Source: Anaerolinea sp.
Lineage (GTDB): Bacteria > Chloroflexota > Anaerolineae > Anaerolineales > Anaerolineaceae
Length of the DNA stretch: 64,000 nucleotides
Assembly: GCA_029975965.1 (NCBI GenBank)
Contig: JARKOV010000058.1
Span: 13,337-77,336 of the forward strand
Reading direction: 5' to 3'
A model generated the notes under the pieces. The model did no database searches, was not told the origin of the DNA, and was given only the letters and a program-made list of their open reading frames with translations. The first letter of the stretch is position 1, and the number at the start of each line of letters is the position of its first letter. The position numbers and the translations under genes are program-made. Shown piece after piece: positions 40,319 to 49,376 of this stretch.

Positions 40319-41287
40319 ATGAGATACGAGATCGTCCCCTTGCAGCCCGAGCACAGCCGGGCAGCCGCCGAGATTTTCGTCCACCAGTATGCCAAGCAGC
40401 GCCAGGCTGTGCCAATCTTGCCAGAGAACTTCCTCGATGTCGAGCGCATCGACGGGATGATCGCCGGGCTGGCGCCCAACGCCATCGCCGCGCTGCAAAA
40501 CGGGCGGCTGGCCGGTTACATGGGCTGGTACATTGTGAACGGCTTCCGCAACACCAGCCGGCGCGGGGCGTACTGCCCCGAGTGGGGTCACGCGGTGGCC
40601 GACTCGTCCTTCCCGGCGGCGTACCAGGCGCTGTACACCGCCGCGGCTGCCCGCTGGGCGCAGGCGGGCTGCGAGGTGCACGCCCTGACCCTGTTGGCGC
40701 ACGACCAGGCCGCCCATCACCTGTGGTTCTGGAGCGGATTCGGCATGACCGTGGTCGACGCCATCCGCCCGATGCGCCCGACCGAGATGACCTACCCGTT
40801 CCAGCTCCAGGCGCGCAAGGCGACCCCCGCCGACGCGGAGCATCTGGCCGAGATCGAGGCGGAACACTGGCTGCACTACAGCCGCCCGCCCACGCTGATG
40901 GCGCCCAAAGAGCCGGACGGCGCGGACGCTTTCCGCAAGCTGATCGAGCAGCCGGTCAACAGCGTGTGGCTGGCCGAGCAGGAGGGCAAGCTGGCGGGTT
41001 ACATCCGCTTCGAGCGCAGCACCTTTGGCGCGGCGGCCATTGTGCAGTCCGACACGACCGTTGCCATCACGGGGGCATACGTGCGCCCGGCCTACCGCGG
41101 CAAGCGCGCCGCGGTGGCGCTGCTCGACGCGGCCATGGCCGACTACGCCGGGCGCGGCTTCACGCGCTGCTCGGTGGATTTCGAGTCGATCAACCCGGAC
41201 GCGTCCAGCTTCTGGCCGCGCTATTTCCAGCCGGTATGCTATTCGGTGACGCGCATCCCGGAGGTGCCGGTGCCGCCGCTGGTGTAA
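40319..41287 (+). CDS. Tandem GNAT acetyltransferase
   Basis: 322 residues, two GNAT folds. The first (1-165) is degenerate, with ALQNGRLAGYMGWY and LLAHDQAAHHLWFWSGFGM; the second (from about 170, RKATPADAEHLAEIEAEHW) has WLAEQEGKLAGYIRFER and the acetyl-CoA loop YVRPAYRGKRAAVALLDAAM, then a FESINPDASSFWPRYF motif B. The substrate is unknown. AGGTGA is five bases before the ATG. Divergent from the MDR operon. Confidence 0.82.
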   Translation: MRYEIVPLQPEHSRAAAEIFVHQYAKQRQAVPILPENFLDVERIDGMIAGLAPNAIAALQNGRLAGYMGWYIVNGFRNTSRRGAYCPEWGHAVADSSFPAAYQALYTAAAARWAQAGCEVHALTLLAHDQAAHHLWFWSGFGMTVVDAIRPMRPTEMTYPFQLQARKATPADAEHLAEIEAEHWLHYSRPPTLMAPKEPDGADAFRKLIEQPVNSVWLAEQEGKLAGYIRFERSTFGAAAIVQSDTTVAITGAYVRPAYRGKRAAVALLDAAMADYAGRGFTRCSVDFESINPDASSFWPRYFQPVCYSVTRIPEVPVPPLV

Positions 41288-41300
41288 GGGAGGCCGGTAG

Positions 41301-41593
41301 ATGAGCACATCCGTCCTGTCGAGGCTGCCCTCCAGCCTGGGCCGGCAAGACGAAGCGCCCAACCAGGCGCTGGCGCAGGTGGCGGCGGCCAACCCGCAAT
41401 ACAGCGCCGACCTCTTCCCGGTGCTGCTGCGCCACCTGAGACCTGCCGCCCCAAGGATGTGCCGCAGCATGCCGAGAAGACGCTGCCGGCGGTTAATGCG
41501 CAGAACCGGCGGGCTTTCGTAGCGGTGCTGGAGAAACGCCTGGACGATTTAACCCCCGCGCAGGCAGCGCGGGTCAGACGCCTTTACCGGTAG
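41301..41593 (+). pseudogene. Decayed HEAT-repeat-like protein (internal deletion plus frameshift)
   Basis: A reading frame begins MSTSVLSRLPSSLGRQDEAPNQALA and runs into NPQYSADLFPVLLRHLR, then loses frame; one base later the plus-one frame continues CRPKDVPQHAEKTLPAVNAQ, then FVAVLEKRLDDLTPAQAARV to a TAG at 41591. From memory, a family of about 270-residue HEAT-like proteins begins and ends this way with about 170 residues between. So the copy seems to have lost its middle and one base near 41440. No function is expected. Confidence 0.7.
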
Positions 41594-41602
41594 ACCCTCA
41601 CC

Positions 41603-42823
41603 CTACCCTCTCCCAATGGCCGAGGGCGGCGAAGCTCCGCGCGGGTTGACGGCGGCGCGCCGGAAAATCAAGGGGAAGAAGGGCAAAATGAGAAACGCCG
41701 CACCGCCGAAGATCAAGAAGGCCGGCGGGTAGCCCAGGTTGTTCGCCAGCGCTCCGCCCAACCCCAGGCCGATGCCCTGCCCGATGTTGGTCATCGCCAT
41801 GAGGATGGCATACATCGAGGCGGCGATCGACGGCTGGGTGTACTTCATCGCCAGCGCAAAATAGATCGCCTGCGCCGCCCCGTAGGCGATGCCAAAGAAA
41901 ACCGCCACCACAAACGCCAGCGATAGGGACGAAACCCAGGCCAGCAGGGCCAGCGCCATGACCACCGCCGCCATCGACATCCACAGCGCGGCGCGGTTGC
42001 CGATGCGGTCCATCAGCGCGCCGCCAGCCAGCGCCCCCGCCACGCAGCCGATGCCCCAGATGGTGGTGACCAGGCCCGCCGTGCTCAGGCTGATGCCAAA
42101 ACGGGCGTCGAGTGACGGGTTCACCAGCTGGTTGGCGCCGACGATCACCAGGAATACCACCAGCCCCACCCCGGCCACGCCGAGCACGGCGGGCTGCTTG
42201 AACGCGCCAAAGGCGGCCCACTGGAAGCGCTCGCCGGGTTGGCGGGCCGGCTCGCGCGCGAAGAAGAGCAGCGGCACGGGCAGCAGGGTCAACGCGGCGA
42301 GAAAGTAGAAAACGCCCGGCCAGCTTCGCTCGGCGATCATCCCGGCCAGCGAAGCCGCAGCGATCACGCCCACCGAGCGCCCCCCGACCATGAAGCCCTG
42401 CAAGATGCCCTTCTCGTTGGCGGGGGTGATGTCCAGCGCGAGCCCGTCGGTGCAGGTGTCGTAAAAGGCCATGCCCATCTGCAGCAGGAAGGCCAGCCCG
42501 ACAAAGGTCCAATACTGCCTGCCCGGGTGGATCGAGGCGACCAGCACCAGGCAGGAGAACTGGACCGCCAGGCCGATCAGGATGTACGGCTTGCGGTGTC
42601 CCCAGCCAAAGAAGTTGAACCGGTCGCTGAGCATGCCGAAGAAAATTTTGATCACAAAGGGGATCAGCGCGATCGAGGAGAACACGCCCACGTCGGCCAT
42701 GTCCAGTCCGCTGGCGAGCAAGTAGAGCGCGTTGAGCGCGGCGAAATAACCCAGGATGGCACCCTGGCTGAAATACAGCAGGCCAAACAGGCTGAAACGC
42801 AGGGCTCTCGATTGGGGCGGCAT
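41603..42823 (-). CDS. MFS transporter (AmpG/BT1-like)
   Basis: 406 residues, 12 predicted helices. The start FSLFGLLYFSQGAILGYFAALNALYLL and the FYDTCTDGLALDITP motif after helix 4 resemble AmpG (muropeptide) and folate-biopterin transporter-type MFS. The MFS motif A is FGMLSDRFNFFGWGHRKPY, as in GPH/AmpG carriers. The substrate is unknown; muropeptide or sugar derivatives are possible because an amino-sugar operon is divergent. ATG 42823 is preceded by AAGGAG; an upstream ATG (42871) is less likely. It ends 10 bp from the pseudogene. Confidence 0.75.
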   Translation of the reverse strand: MPPQSRALRFSLFGLLYFSQGAILGYFAALNALYLLASGLDMADVGVFSSIALIPFVIKIFFGMLSDRFNFFGWGHRKPYILIGLAVQFSCLVLVASIHPGRQYWTFVGLAFLLQMGMAFYDTCTDGLALDITPANEKGILQGFMVGGRSVGVIAAASLAGMIAERSWPGVFYFLAALTLLPVPLLFFAREPARQPGERFQWAAFGAFKQPAVLGVAGVGLVVFLVIVGANQLVNPSLDARFGISLSTAGLVTTIWGIGCVAGALAGGALMDRIGNRAALWMSMAAVVMALALLAWVSSLSLAFVVAVFFGIAYGAAQAIYFALAMKYTQPSIAASMYAILMAMTNIGQGIGLGLGGALANNLGYPPAFLIFGGAAFLILPFFPLIFRRAAVNPRGASPPSAIGRG

Positions 42824-43051
42824 GTCTGCTCCTTGGACGACCCGGGTTGAAGTCGCCCGCCTTACTCGCATGACGGCTGGGCGATTTGCTTAATTGTAAA
42901 GCCGATTTGGCACGGGGGAAGCTTACCCGGTCTTCATTATCGGGGCCGATTGGTCGTCATGCCAGCTCCGGCATATCCCACAAGCACTTCATTGTATTGG
43001 CAGTCAACTTGATGGGTCAGGCTATAATAGAAAAACGAGGGCTGGAGCACC

Positions 43052-45079
43052 ATGACCGAATTGCGCATTGAAAACTGGGCCATCCCTGGCGCGCGCCTGG
43101 GAGAAGAAAACCCGCTGCCGATCTTTCGCGATCCGGCGCGGGACCTGCAGGTGCGCACGCACCCCTCGCTCCCCGCGGAAAAGAGGGAGTGGCTGGGCTG
43201 GGAGGCGGCTTTCCGCGTCTTGCCCTACCGCATGCAGGACGGTTACTCTCGCAGGCGCGAGCCGCTCAATTTTCGCGCCGTCGTGCTGGAAAACGAGGTC
43301 CTGCGCGCCACCTTCCTGCCCGAGCTGGGCGGGCGGCTGGTCTCTCTGGTGCACCGGCCGCAGGAACGTGAGCTGCTCCATCGCAACCCGGTCTTCCAGC
43401 CGGCCAACCTGGCCATCCGCAACGCCTGGTTCTCGGGCGGCGTGGAGTGGAACATCGGCCAGTTCGGGCACACTTTCACCACCTGCGCCCCGCTCTTTGC
43501 CGCGCAAATCGAGGGAGCGCAAGGCGAGCCGGGGTTGCGCCTGTATGAGTACGAGCGCTGCAAGGGTCTCTTCTGGCAGATCGATTTTTACCTGCCGCCC
43601 GGTTTCCCTTTCTTGATCGCCTACACGCGCGTGGTCAACCCCAACCCGCGGCCGGTCTCGATGTACTGGTGGACCAATGTCGCCGTCGACGAGCGACCGG
43701 GCACGCGCGTGCTTGCCCCCGCCGACCAGGCCATCTACGCTTCCTTCGAGCCGGGCGGCGCTTCGTTTGGTCTCGGCAGCCTGCCGAACCTGCCCTCGCT
43801 GCAGGGCGCGGACGGCACGTATTCACTCAACTCGACCTTCGCCAACGAGTTCTTCTTCCAGTGTGAAGCGGCTGAAATGCCCTGGGAGGCCGCGTTGGAC
43901 CAGGAAGGGCACGGGTTTGTCGAAGCATCTACCGGACGCCTGAGATACCGCAAGCTGTTCTGCTGGGGCACGCACGCAGGCGGGCGGCACTGGCAGGAGT
44001 TTCTCGCCCAACCCGGCGAAGCGTACCTGGAGATCCAGGCCGGGCTGGCCCCCACCCAGTTGCACGGGTTGCCCATGCCGGCCGATTCCACCTGGGATTG
44101 GACGCAGGCGCTGGGCTATCTCGAAGCGGACCCGGCGGCGGCTCACCACGCGGATTGGCGCACCGCCTGGACCAGCGTGGGCGCGGCGCTCCGGGCGCGC
44201 CTCTCGCCGCAGGAGCTCGCGCGCATCGAAGCAAGCTGTCGCGCGCGCGCCGACCTGCCGGCGCAGCAGATCTTGCAACATGGCTCGGGCTGGGGAGCGC
44301 TGGAGCTGCGCCGGCGAACCCCCGACCCCGCCCTGCGCGCATTCATCTTCCCGGAAAGCAGCCTGTCCGCCGGGCAGAGCCCGTGGCTGACGCTGCTGGA
44401 AACCGGCAGGCTGCCCGAACGGGATCCCGCCTGTCTGCCCGGTGAGTGGATGGTGCAGGAGGAATGGCAACAACTGCTGGAGGCGTCCTTGCAGGTGGCA
44501 GGCGGGCGGCACTGGTACGCGCTGCTCCACGCCGGGGTGATGCGCATGGAACGGCTCGACCCGGAGGGCGCTGCGCAGGCCTGGCGCGAATCGATCCGCC
44601 TGAACCCTTCGGCATGGGCTCACCGCAACCTGGCCGTCTATCACCTGCGCAGGGGGGAAGCGGGCGCGGCGCTGGACGACTATGCCCTGGCCTGGCAACT
44701 GGCCTCGCAGTCTGGCGACCCTGCCGCTGCGCTGGCGATCGAATACCTGGACATCTTGTTCCAGGCCGGGCAATTTGAGCGCGGGCTGCAGGTCTATGCA
44801 GCCTTGCCAGGCGAGGTGCAGCAGGTGGAGCGCATCCAGATGCTGCGCGGAAGGTTTGCCCTGCAACTGGGCGACCTGGACGCGGTCGAGCAGGCGCTGC
44901 AGCGCGAGTACGCCACCGTGCGCGAAGGCGAGACCGTGCTGACCGACCTGTGGTTCGAGCTGCACGCGCGGCGCGAGGCACAGCGCAGCGGCGGGGCGGT
45001 GGACGACGCCCTGCGCGAGGCGGTGAGGCTGCGCTACCCGCCGCCGGCGCGCATCGATTTCCGCAGCTTCAACGAGTGA
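43052..45079 (+). CDS. DUF5107 domain protein with C-terminal TPR repeats
   Basis: 675 residues. The first 330 form the beta-sandwich galactose-mutarotase-like DUF5107 domain (LENEVLRATFLPELGGRLVSLVHR, NPVFQPANLAIRNAWFSGGVEWNIG, GLFWQIDFYLPPG, MYWWTNVAV), followed by helical linker and about three TPR-like pairs (LHAGVMRMERLDPEGAAQAWRES, WAHRNLAVYHLRRGEAGAALDDY). It probably binds or processes a carbohydrate. A TATAAT (43023-43028) and GCTGGAG precede the ATG. It is the first gene of an operon with an N-acetylhexosamine-kinase-like protein and two SIS proteins. Confidence 0.85.
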   Translation: MTELRIENWAIPGARLGEENPLPIFRDPARDLQVRTHPSLPAEKREWLGWEAAFRVLPYRMQDGYSRRREPLNFRAVVLENEVLRATFLPELGGRLVSLVHRPQERELLHRNPVFQPANLAIRNAWFSGGVEWNIGQFGHTFTTCAPLFAAQIEGAQGEPGLRLYEYERCKGLFWQIDFYLPPGFPFLIAYTRVVNPNPRPVSMYWWTNVAVDERPGTRVLAPADQAIYASFEPGGASFGLGSLPNLPSLQGADGTYSLNSTFANEFFFQCEAAEMPWEAALDQEGHGFVEASTGRLRYRKLFCWGTHAGGRHWQEFLAQPGEAYLEIQAGLAPTQLHGLPMPADSTWDWTQALGYLEADPAAAHHADWRTAWTSVGAALRARLSPQELARIEASCRARADLPAQQILQHGSGWGALELRRRTPDPALRAFIFPESSLSAGQSPWLTLLETGRLPERDPACLPGEWMVQEEWQQLLEASLQVAGGRHWYALLHAGVMRMERLDPEGAAQAWRESIRLNPSAWAHRNLAVYHLRRGEAGAALDDYALAWQLASQSGDPAAALAIEYLDILFQAGQFERGLQVYAALPGEVQQVERIQMLRGRFALQLGDLDAVEQALQREYATVREGETVLTDLWFELHARREAQRSGGAVDDALREAVRLRYPPPARIDFRSFNE

Positions 45080-45088
45080 GGAGCGAAT

Positions 45089-46036
45089 TTGGACAAACCA
45101 GGATACCTGCTGTCGCTGGAGGGCGGCGGCACGCGCAGCCAGGCGGCGCTGCTCGACTTCTCAGGGCGGCTGCTGCAAACAAGCCAGTCCAGCGACGTCA
45201 ACACCAACTTTGTGCCCTACGAGATCGCCCAACGCGCCGTTTTGAGCGCCGTTGAGGGCGTGCTGGAGGCGGCCGGAGTGACCGGTCGCCAGGTGAGCCA
45301 TTTTGTCTGCGCGCTGGTCGGCCCGCGTTTCGGCGCGGAGACCTTCGGCGAGCTCTGCCCAAACGCTGTGTACCACTACTACCGCGAACGGGATGTGATC
45401 TTCGCCCAGGCGGGCATCTACCGCCCGCACGGCGTGGCGGTGGTGGCCGCCACCGGTGCGACCGCCTTCGGCGTGCGCCGCGACGACGGGCGCGAAGTCA
45501 TGTTTGGCGGCTGGGGCTCGCTGCTGGGCGATGAGGGCAGCGCGTATGCGCTGGGGCTGGCCGGTTTGCGCGCCGCCGCGCGCGCTTTCGAGGGCCGCGA
45601 GAGCGCCCCCACCGGCCTGGTGAGCGCCATCTGTAACCATTTTGGCATCGCGGAGGGCAATTTCCACCGCGAGATGATCTACCTGGCCTACCAGAAACCG
45701 CTCAGCCGCGCCGACGTGGCCGGGGTAGCCGCCACGGTCTCTGCGCTGGCGGCGGCGGGTGACGAGTTAGCCCTGCGCCTGACGCGCAAGGTGGCCGACG
45801 ACCTCGCCAACCTGGCGCTGCACGCCGCCCGGCGCCTGTTCAGCCCGGCGGAGCGCTTTGACATGGTGGTCGCGGGGGGCATCACCCGCGCTGGCGACCT
45901 GCTGCTGGGCGAGCTGCGCCGCCGACTGGCGGCGGAATTCCCGCTGGCGTTTTTTCAAATCGGCAGCGAAGCGCCCGCGTTGGCCATCGGGCGACTGGCG
46001 CTTGCAGATTTATCCCATCAGGAGGAGTCATGCTAA
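45089..46036 (+). CDS. BadF/BcrA-type ATPase, N-acetylglucosamine kinase-like
   Basis: 315 residues from a TTG start with GAGGAGC upstream. The actin/ASKHA fold's phosphate loop is YLLSLEGGGTRSQAALLDFSG, with ATGATAFG and GGWGSLLGDEGSAYALGL corresponding to the second phosphate and adenosine motifs of N-acetylglucosamine kinases; VVAGGITRAGDLLLGELRRRL is the C-terminal one. It should phosphorylate an amino sugar. Its stop overlaps the following SIS gene by seven bases, so they are translationally coupled; the product could be the substrate of that SIS protein. Confidence 0.85.
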   Translation: MDKPGYLLSLEGGGTRSQAALLDFSGRLLQTSQSSDVNTNFVPYEIAQRAVLSAVEGVLEAAGVTGRQVSHFVCALVGPRFGAETFGELCPNAVYHYYRERDVIFAQAGIYRPHGVAVVAATGATAFGVRRDDGREVMFGGWGSLLGDEGSAYALGLAGLRAAARAFEGRESAPTGLVSAICNHFGIAEGNFHREMIYLAYQKPLSRADVAGVAATVSALAAAGDELALRLTRKVADDLANLALHAARRLFSPAERFDMVVAGGITRAGDLLLGELRRRLAAEFPLAFFQIGSEAPALAIGRLALADLSHQEESC

Positions 46037-46758
46037 TCGAACGCTATTTTGAATCGTTGCAGGCCAGGCTGGCCGAAATTGCCGCCGACCCCGAGCCCAT
46101 CCGCCAGGCGGCCCGCCTGTGCGCCGACGCGCTGGCAAAGGGGGGCGCGATTCACATCTTCGACAGCGGTCACATGGTCTCCAGCGAGTTGATCTTCCGC
46201 GCCGGAGGCCTGGCGGCGTTGAGCGCGCTGACCTTTGGCCTCAACGTCAACCATACGGTGCGCACGCGCGAAGCTCAGCCGCCCGCCCCGACCCTGTCTT
46301 ACGCCTACATCGAGCACGTTTTTGAGACCGGACAACTGCGCGCCGGGGACGTGCTCTTTGTGGGCAGCGTGTCCGGCAAGACCGCCAACGTGGTCGAGCT
46401 GGCAATCCAGGCGCGCGCGCACGGCCTGACCGTGATCGTCCTCACCGCGCTGGCCTACAGCTCTCGGCTGCGATCCGAGCACCCGTCGGGCAAGCACCTC
46501 TACGAGGTCGGCGACCTGGTGCTGGACAACCACGCCCCGTACGGCGACGCGATGCTGTCGGTGGAAGGGTTGGAGTACCCCATCTGCCCGGCCTCCGGGA
46601 TTGGGGCTGCGACGGTGCTGTGGGCGGTGTGCGCGGGGATCGTCGAGGAAATGCTGGCGCGCGGCCTGACGCCGAGCGTGCTGCCCAGCGTCAACCGCCC
46701 CGACGGCTGGACGTTGGTGCGGCAGGTGGAAGCCGAAGCGCTGCGAAAGGGCTACTGA
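46030..46758 (+). CDS. SIS-domain phosphosugar-binding protein 1
   Basis: 242 residues of the SIS fold, UPF0309-like. IHIFDSGHMVSSELIFRAGGL and DVLFVGSVSGKTANVVELAIQARAHGLTVIVLTAL are the phosphosugar-binding loops (Ser-x-Ser-Gly). It may be an N-acetylmuramate-6-phosphate etherase relative, an isomerase or a sugar-phosphate sensor. GGAGGAG precedes the ATG. It is coupled on both sides, overlapping the kinase gene by seven bases and the second SIS gene by one. Confidence 0.85.
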   Translation: MLIERYFESLQARLAEIAADPEPIRQAARLCADALAKGGAIHIFDSGHMVSSELIFRAGGLAALSALTFGLNVNHTVRTREAQPPAPTLSYAYIEHVFETGQLRAGDVLFVGSVSGKTANVVELAIQARAHGLTVIVLTALAYSSRLRSEHPSGKHLYEVGDLVLDNHAPYGDAMLSVEGLEYPICPASGIGAATVLWAVCAGIVEEMLARGLTPSVLPSVNRPDGWTLVRQVEAEALRKGY

Positions 46759-47486
46759 TGGATTACCTCGACCAGGTCATTGAGCTGCTCCAGCGCGTGC
46801 GGGAGACGCAGCGCGACGCAATCGAACAGGCGGCGCAGGCGGTGGCCCGCGCCATCCAGTCTGGCAGGCTGGTGTATGTCTTTGGTCCCTCTCACGCCGG
46901 GATGCTGGCGCAGGAGTTGTTCTACCGCGCCGGCGGGCTGGTGCCGGTCAACCCGATTCTCCCGCCGGGACTGACCACGGATGTGCGTCCGGTCACGCTG
47001 ACCAGCCGGCTGGAGCGCCTGCCGGGTTTCGGGGCGCAGGTGATCGCCGAATCGCCGGTCGAAGCCGGGGATGTGGTCATCGTGCACTCGGTCTCGGGGC
47101 GCAACGCGGCGGTGGTGGAAGTGGCGCAGGGCGCGCGCGAGCGCGGAGCTTTTGTCATCGCGCTCACCTCGCTGGCTTATTCGCGGGCGGTGCAGCCGCG
47201 CCAGCCGGGCATGCCGCGCCTGTACGAGGTGGCCGACCTGGTGCTGGACGACTGCGCCCCGCTGGGCGATGCGCTGGTCGAGTTGCCCGGGCTGCCGCAG
47301 CGCGTCGGGCCGGTCTCGACCGTGACGGGCGCGGCGATGCTCAACGCGGTGGTGGCGCGCGCGGCCGGGTTAATCTTCGAACAGAGCGGCGATTGCCCGG
47401 TGTTCATGAGCGCCAACCTGGATGGCGGCGACGAGCACAACCGCCGCTGGCTCGAGCGCTACCGCGGCCGGTTGACGTACCTGTAA
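46758..47486 (+). CDS. SIS-domain phosphosugar-binding protein 2 (paralog)
   Basis: 242 residues, exactly the length of the preceding protein and clearly its paralog: VYVFGPSHAGMLAQELFYRAGGLVPVNP and DVVIVHSVSGRNAAVVEVAQGARERGAFVIALTSLAYS match SIS protein 1 position for position. Both share LYEVADLVLD-type and SxVxG blocks. The pair may form a heterodimer, since SIS proteins often place two domains around one sugar site. Its ATG overlaps the first gene's stop by one base (TGATG). Confidence 0.85.
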   Translation: MDYLDQVIELLQRVRETQRDAIEQAAQAVARAIQSGRLVYVFGPSHAGMLAQELFYRAGGLVPVNPILPPGLTTDVRPVTLTSRLERLPGFGAQVIAESPVEAGDVVIVHSVSGRNAAVVEVAQGARERGAFVIALTSLAYSRAVQPRQPGMPRLYEVADLVLDDCAPLGDALVELPGLPQRVGPVSTVTGAAMLNAVVARAAGLIFEQSGDCPVFMSANLDGGDEHNRRWLERYRGRLTYL

Positions 47487-47517
47487 AGCCCGCGCTGCGC
47501 ACCTTTTTGAAGGGCAC

Positions 47518-47565
47518 GGCGACGATGCCCGGAGGGGAAATCAACCACCCGGGCACGAAGTCGCC
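47518..47565 (+). other. Folded leader candidate upstream of the receiver-GAF gene
   Basis: Nested stems GGCGAC/GTCGCC (47518-47523, 47560-47565) and GCCCGG/CCGGGC (47527-47532, 47549-47554) form a long two-part hairpin. An alternative pairing GGGCA/TGCCC (47512-47516, 47526-47530) excludes the inner one. It is in a 207-bp gap without genes. No known riboswitch consensus fits; it could be the terminator of the SIS operon. Confidence 0.35.
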
Positions 47566-47693
47566 AGGAAAAGGCTGGAAGACGGGCAGGCAACGCCGGG
47601 TCAGAAGGGGCAATCCTTTCTTTCGCTTTACAGATTCCTAAGGAAAAGACATCTCCTAACAAATTTATAACCAACCATGCTATGATTAATCTC

Positions 47694-49361
47694 ATGGCGA
47701 ACGTGCGCGAACGCATTTTGCTCGTCGAAAACGACCCGGTTGTCGCGGATCTCATCGGCAGGCAGGCTTTACAGTCGGTCGGCTACCAGGTTGCCACGGT
47801 AGGCGACGCGAACTCGGCCATTTCGCGCGCCATTCAATGGGTGCCTGACCTGATCCTCACCGACATTAACCTGCCCGGCTTGAGCGGCAAAGACCTGCTC
47901 GTGGCGTTGAAATCGCAGCCTGTCCAAACGCCGGTGGTGCTGCTGGCCCAGCGCGGGCAGGAATCGGACATTGTGCAGGCGTTCCGCCTGGGCGCCGCCG
48001 ACTACATGCTCCTGCCGGTGCGCGAGGCAGAGGTGATCTCGGCCGTCGAGCGCGTGCTCAAGCAGGTGCATGAGCGGCGCGAGCGCGAGCGCCTGGCCCA
48101 ACAACTCCAATCGACCAACCAGGAGTTGCAGGCGCGGGTACGCGAGCTGACCACCATCTTCTCGATCGGCAAAGCCGTCACCTCGATCACCGACCTCTCG
48201 CTGCTCATGGACCAGATCCTGGAAGGCGCGGTGCGCGTGACCCAGGCCGACCTGGGTTGGTTCTTGATGCGCGACAGCGACGACAGGCCCTTTGTGCTGG
48301 TCGCCGCCAACAACCTGCCGCCCTCGCTGGGTGTGCGCATTGGTCAACCCTGGGATGACGGTATCAGCAAGCTGGTCGCCATGTCGGGGGAGACACTCAC
48401 CATCTATGGCGAGCCGCTCAAGCGCTTCAAAATCCAGAGCCTGGGACAATCGGCGCTGATCGCGCCGATCAAGGCCCAGCAGAAAGCTCGGCGCACGGTC
48501 ATCGGACTGTTGACCATGGTGCGCCGCCAATCCACCGCGTTTGGAGCCTCCGAGCAGCATCTGCTGGAGGCGCTGGCCGATTACGCCTCGATCTCGTTGA
48601 TCAACGCTCACCTGCTGCGCTCCACCGACGAACGCGCCCGCTCCTTGCAGGCGCTGGCCGAAAACGCGCAGATCGGCGGGCGGATCAACAACGACATCCT
48701 GCTGGGGGTCAAGAACGAGCTGCACGCGCCCATCGAAGCCGCCGCCGCCGCCTTGAACAAACTCGGCAAGGACCCCACTGCCCGCTGGCGGCCCGACCAG
48801 CGCCAGCTCATGGCTTCCATTCAAGACCAGCTCGACGCGCTGCGCCAGGTCGTCTCGGCCATCGAGCCGCTCCAACTCGTCCAGGCCGGTTCGAAAGCGG
48901 CGCAAACCAACCTCAACGACCTCATCCGCCAGACGGTGCGACACGCCCAACCTTTCACCCAGCAATGCGGCCTGGCGGTGTCCACCGAGCTGCCTCCCGA
49001 GAGCGTGCTGGTGCCCATGGAATCGAGTCTCGCCGGTCAGGTGCTGGATGGATTGATGAGCAACGCCATCCGCTACAGTATCAACGGCGGGCAGGTGGTC
49101 ATCCGCCTCGAAAAAACCGGTGAACACCAGGCTCACGTCACCTTCCGCAACGTGGGCGTGTTGATCAACAGCAAAGACGCCGAGCACCTCTTTGAGGACT
49201 CCGCCACGCCCAGCGCTTCTGCGGCGCGGCGTTTTGGTGGATTAAGCATCCGCCTGAGCCTGATCAAGGAAATCCTCACCCGCCAGGGTGGAAAAATCTG
49301 GTTGGACAGCCAGCCAGGGAAAGGGACCACATTCCACTTCAGCCTGCCGCTCGCCCGCTGA
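47694..49361 (+). CDS. Receiver-GAF protein with degenerate histidine-kinase module
   Basis: 555 residues. An N-terminal receiver has Asp57 in LILTDINLPGLSG but lacks the usual Thr (VVLLAQ) and Lys (YMLLPVR). A coiled coil, a GAF domain (ITDLSLLMDQILEGAVRVTQAD) and a kinase-like region follow. The H-box reads VKNELHAP, with Asn341 where the phospho-acceptor His belongs, and the ATPase G1 box (FRNVGVLI) has lost its Asp-x-Gly-x-Gly, so it cannot be an active kinase. ATG 47694 is chosen: TATGAT lies seven bases upstream. It is 15 bp from the next gene, its intact-kinase homolog. Confidence 0.85.
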   Translation: MANVRERILLVENDPVVADLIGRQALQSVGYQVATVGDANSAISRAIQWVPDLILTDINLPGLSGKDLLVALKSQPVQTPVVLLAQRGQESDIVQAFRLGAADYMLLPVREAEVISAVERVLKQVHERRERERLAQQLQSTNQELQARVRELTTIFSIGKAVTSITDLSLLMDQILEGAVRVTQADLGWFLMRDSDDRPFVLVAANNLPPSLGVRIGQPWDDGISKLVAMSGETLTIYGEPLKRFKIQSLGQSALIAPIKAQQKARRTVIGLLTMVRRQSTAFGASEQHLLEALADYASISLINAHLLRSTDERARSLQALAENAQIGGRINNDILLGVKNELHAPIEAAAAALNKLGKDPTARWRPDQRQLMASIQDQLDALRQVVSAIEPLQLVQAGSKAAQTNLNDLIRQTVRHAQPFTQQCGLAVSTELPPESVLVPMESSLAGQVLDGLMSNAIRYSINGGQVVIRLEKTGEHQAHVTFRNVGVLINSKDAEHLFEDSATPSASAARRFGGLSIRLSLIKEILTRQGGKIWLDSQPGKGTTFHFSLPLAR

Positions 49362-49376
49362 CGCATTGAAAAAGCT

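Noticed and set aside
47518..47618. Cyclic-di-GMP (GEMM) or fluoride riboswitch
   Set aside because: The conserved GEMM core and the fluoride-riboswitch conserved bases are missing; only general hairpin potential remains.
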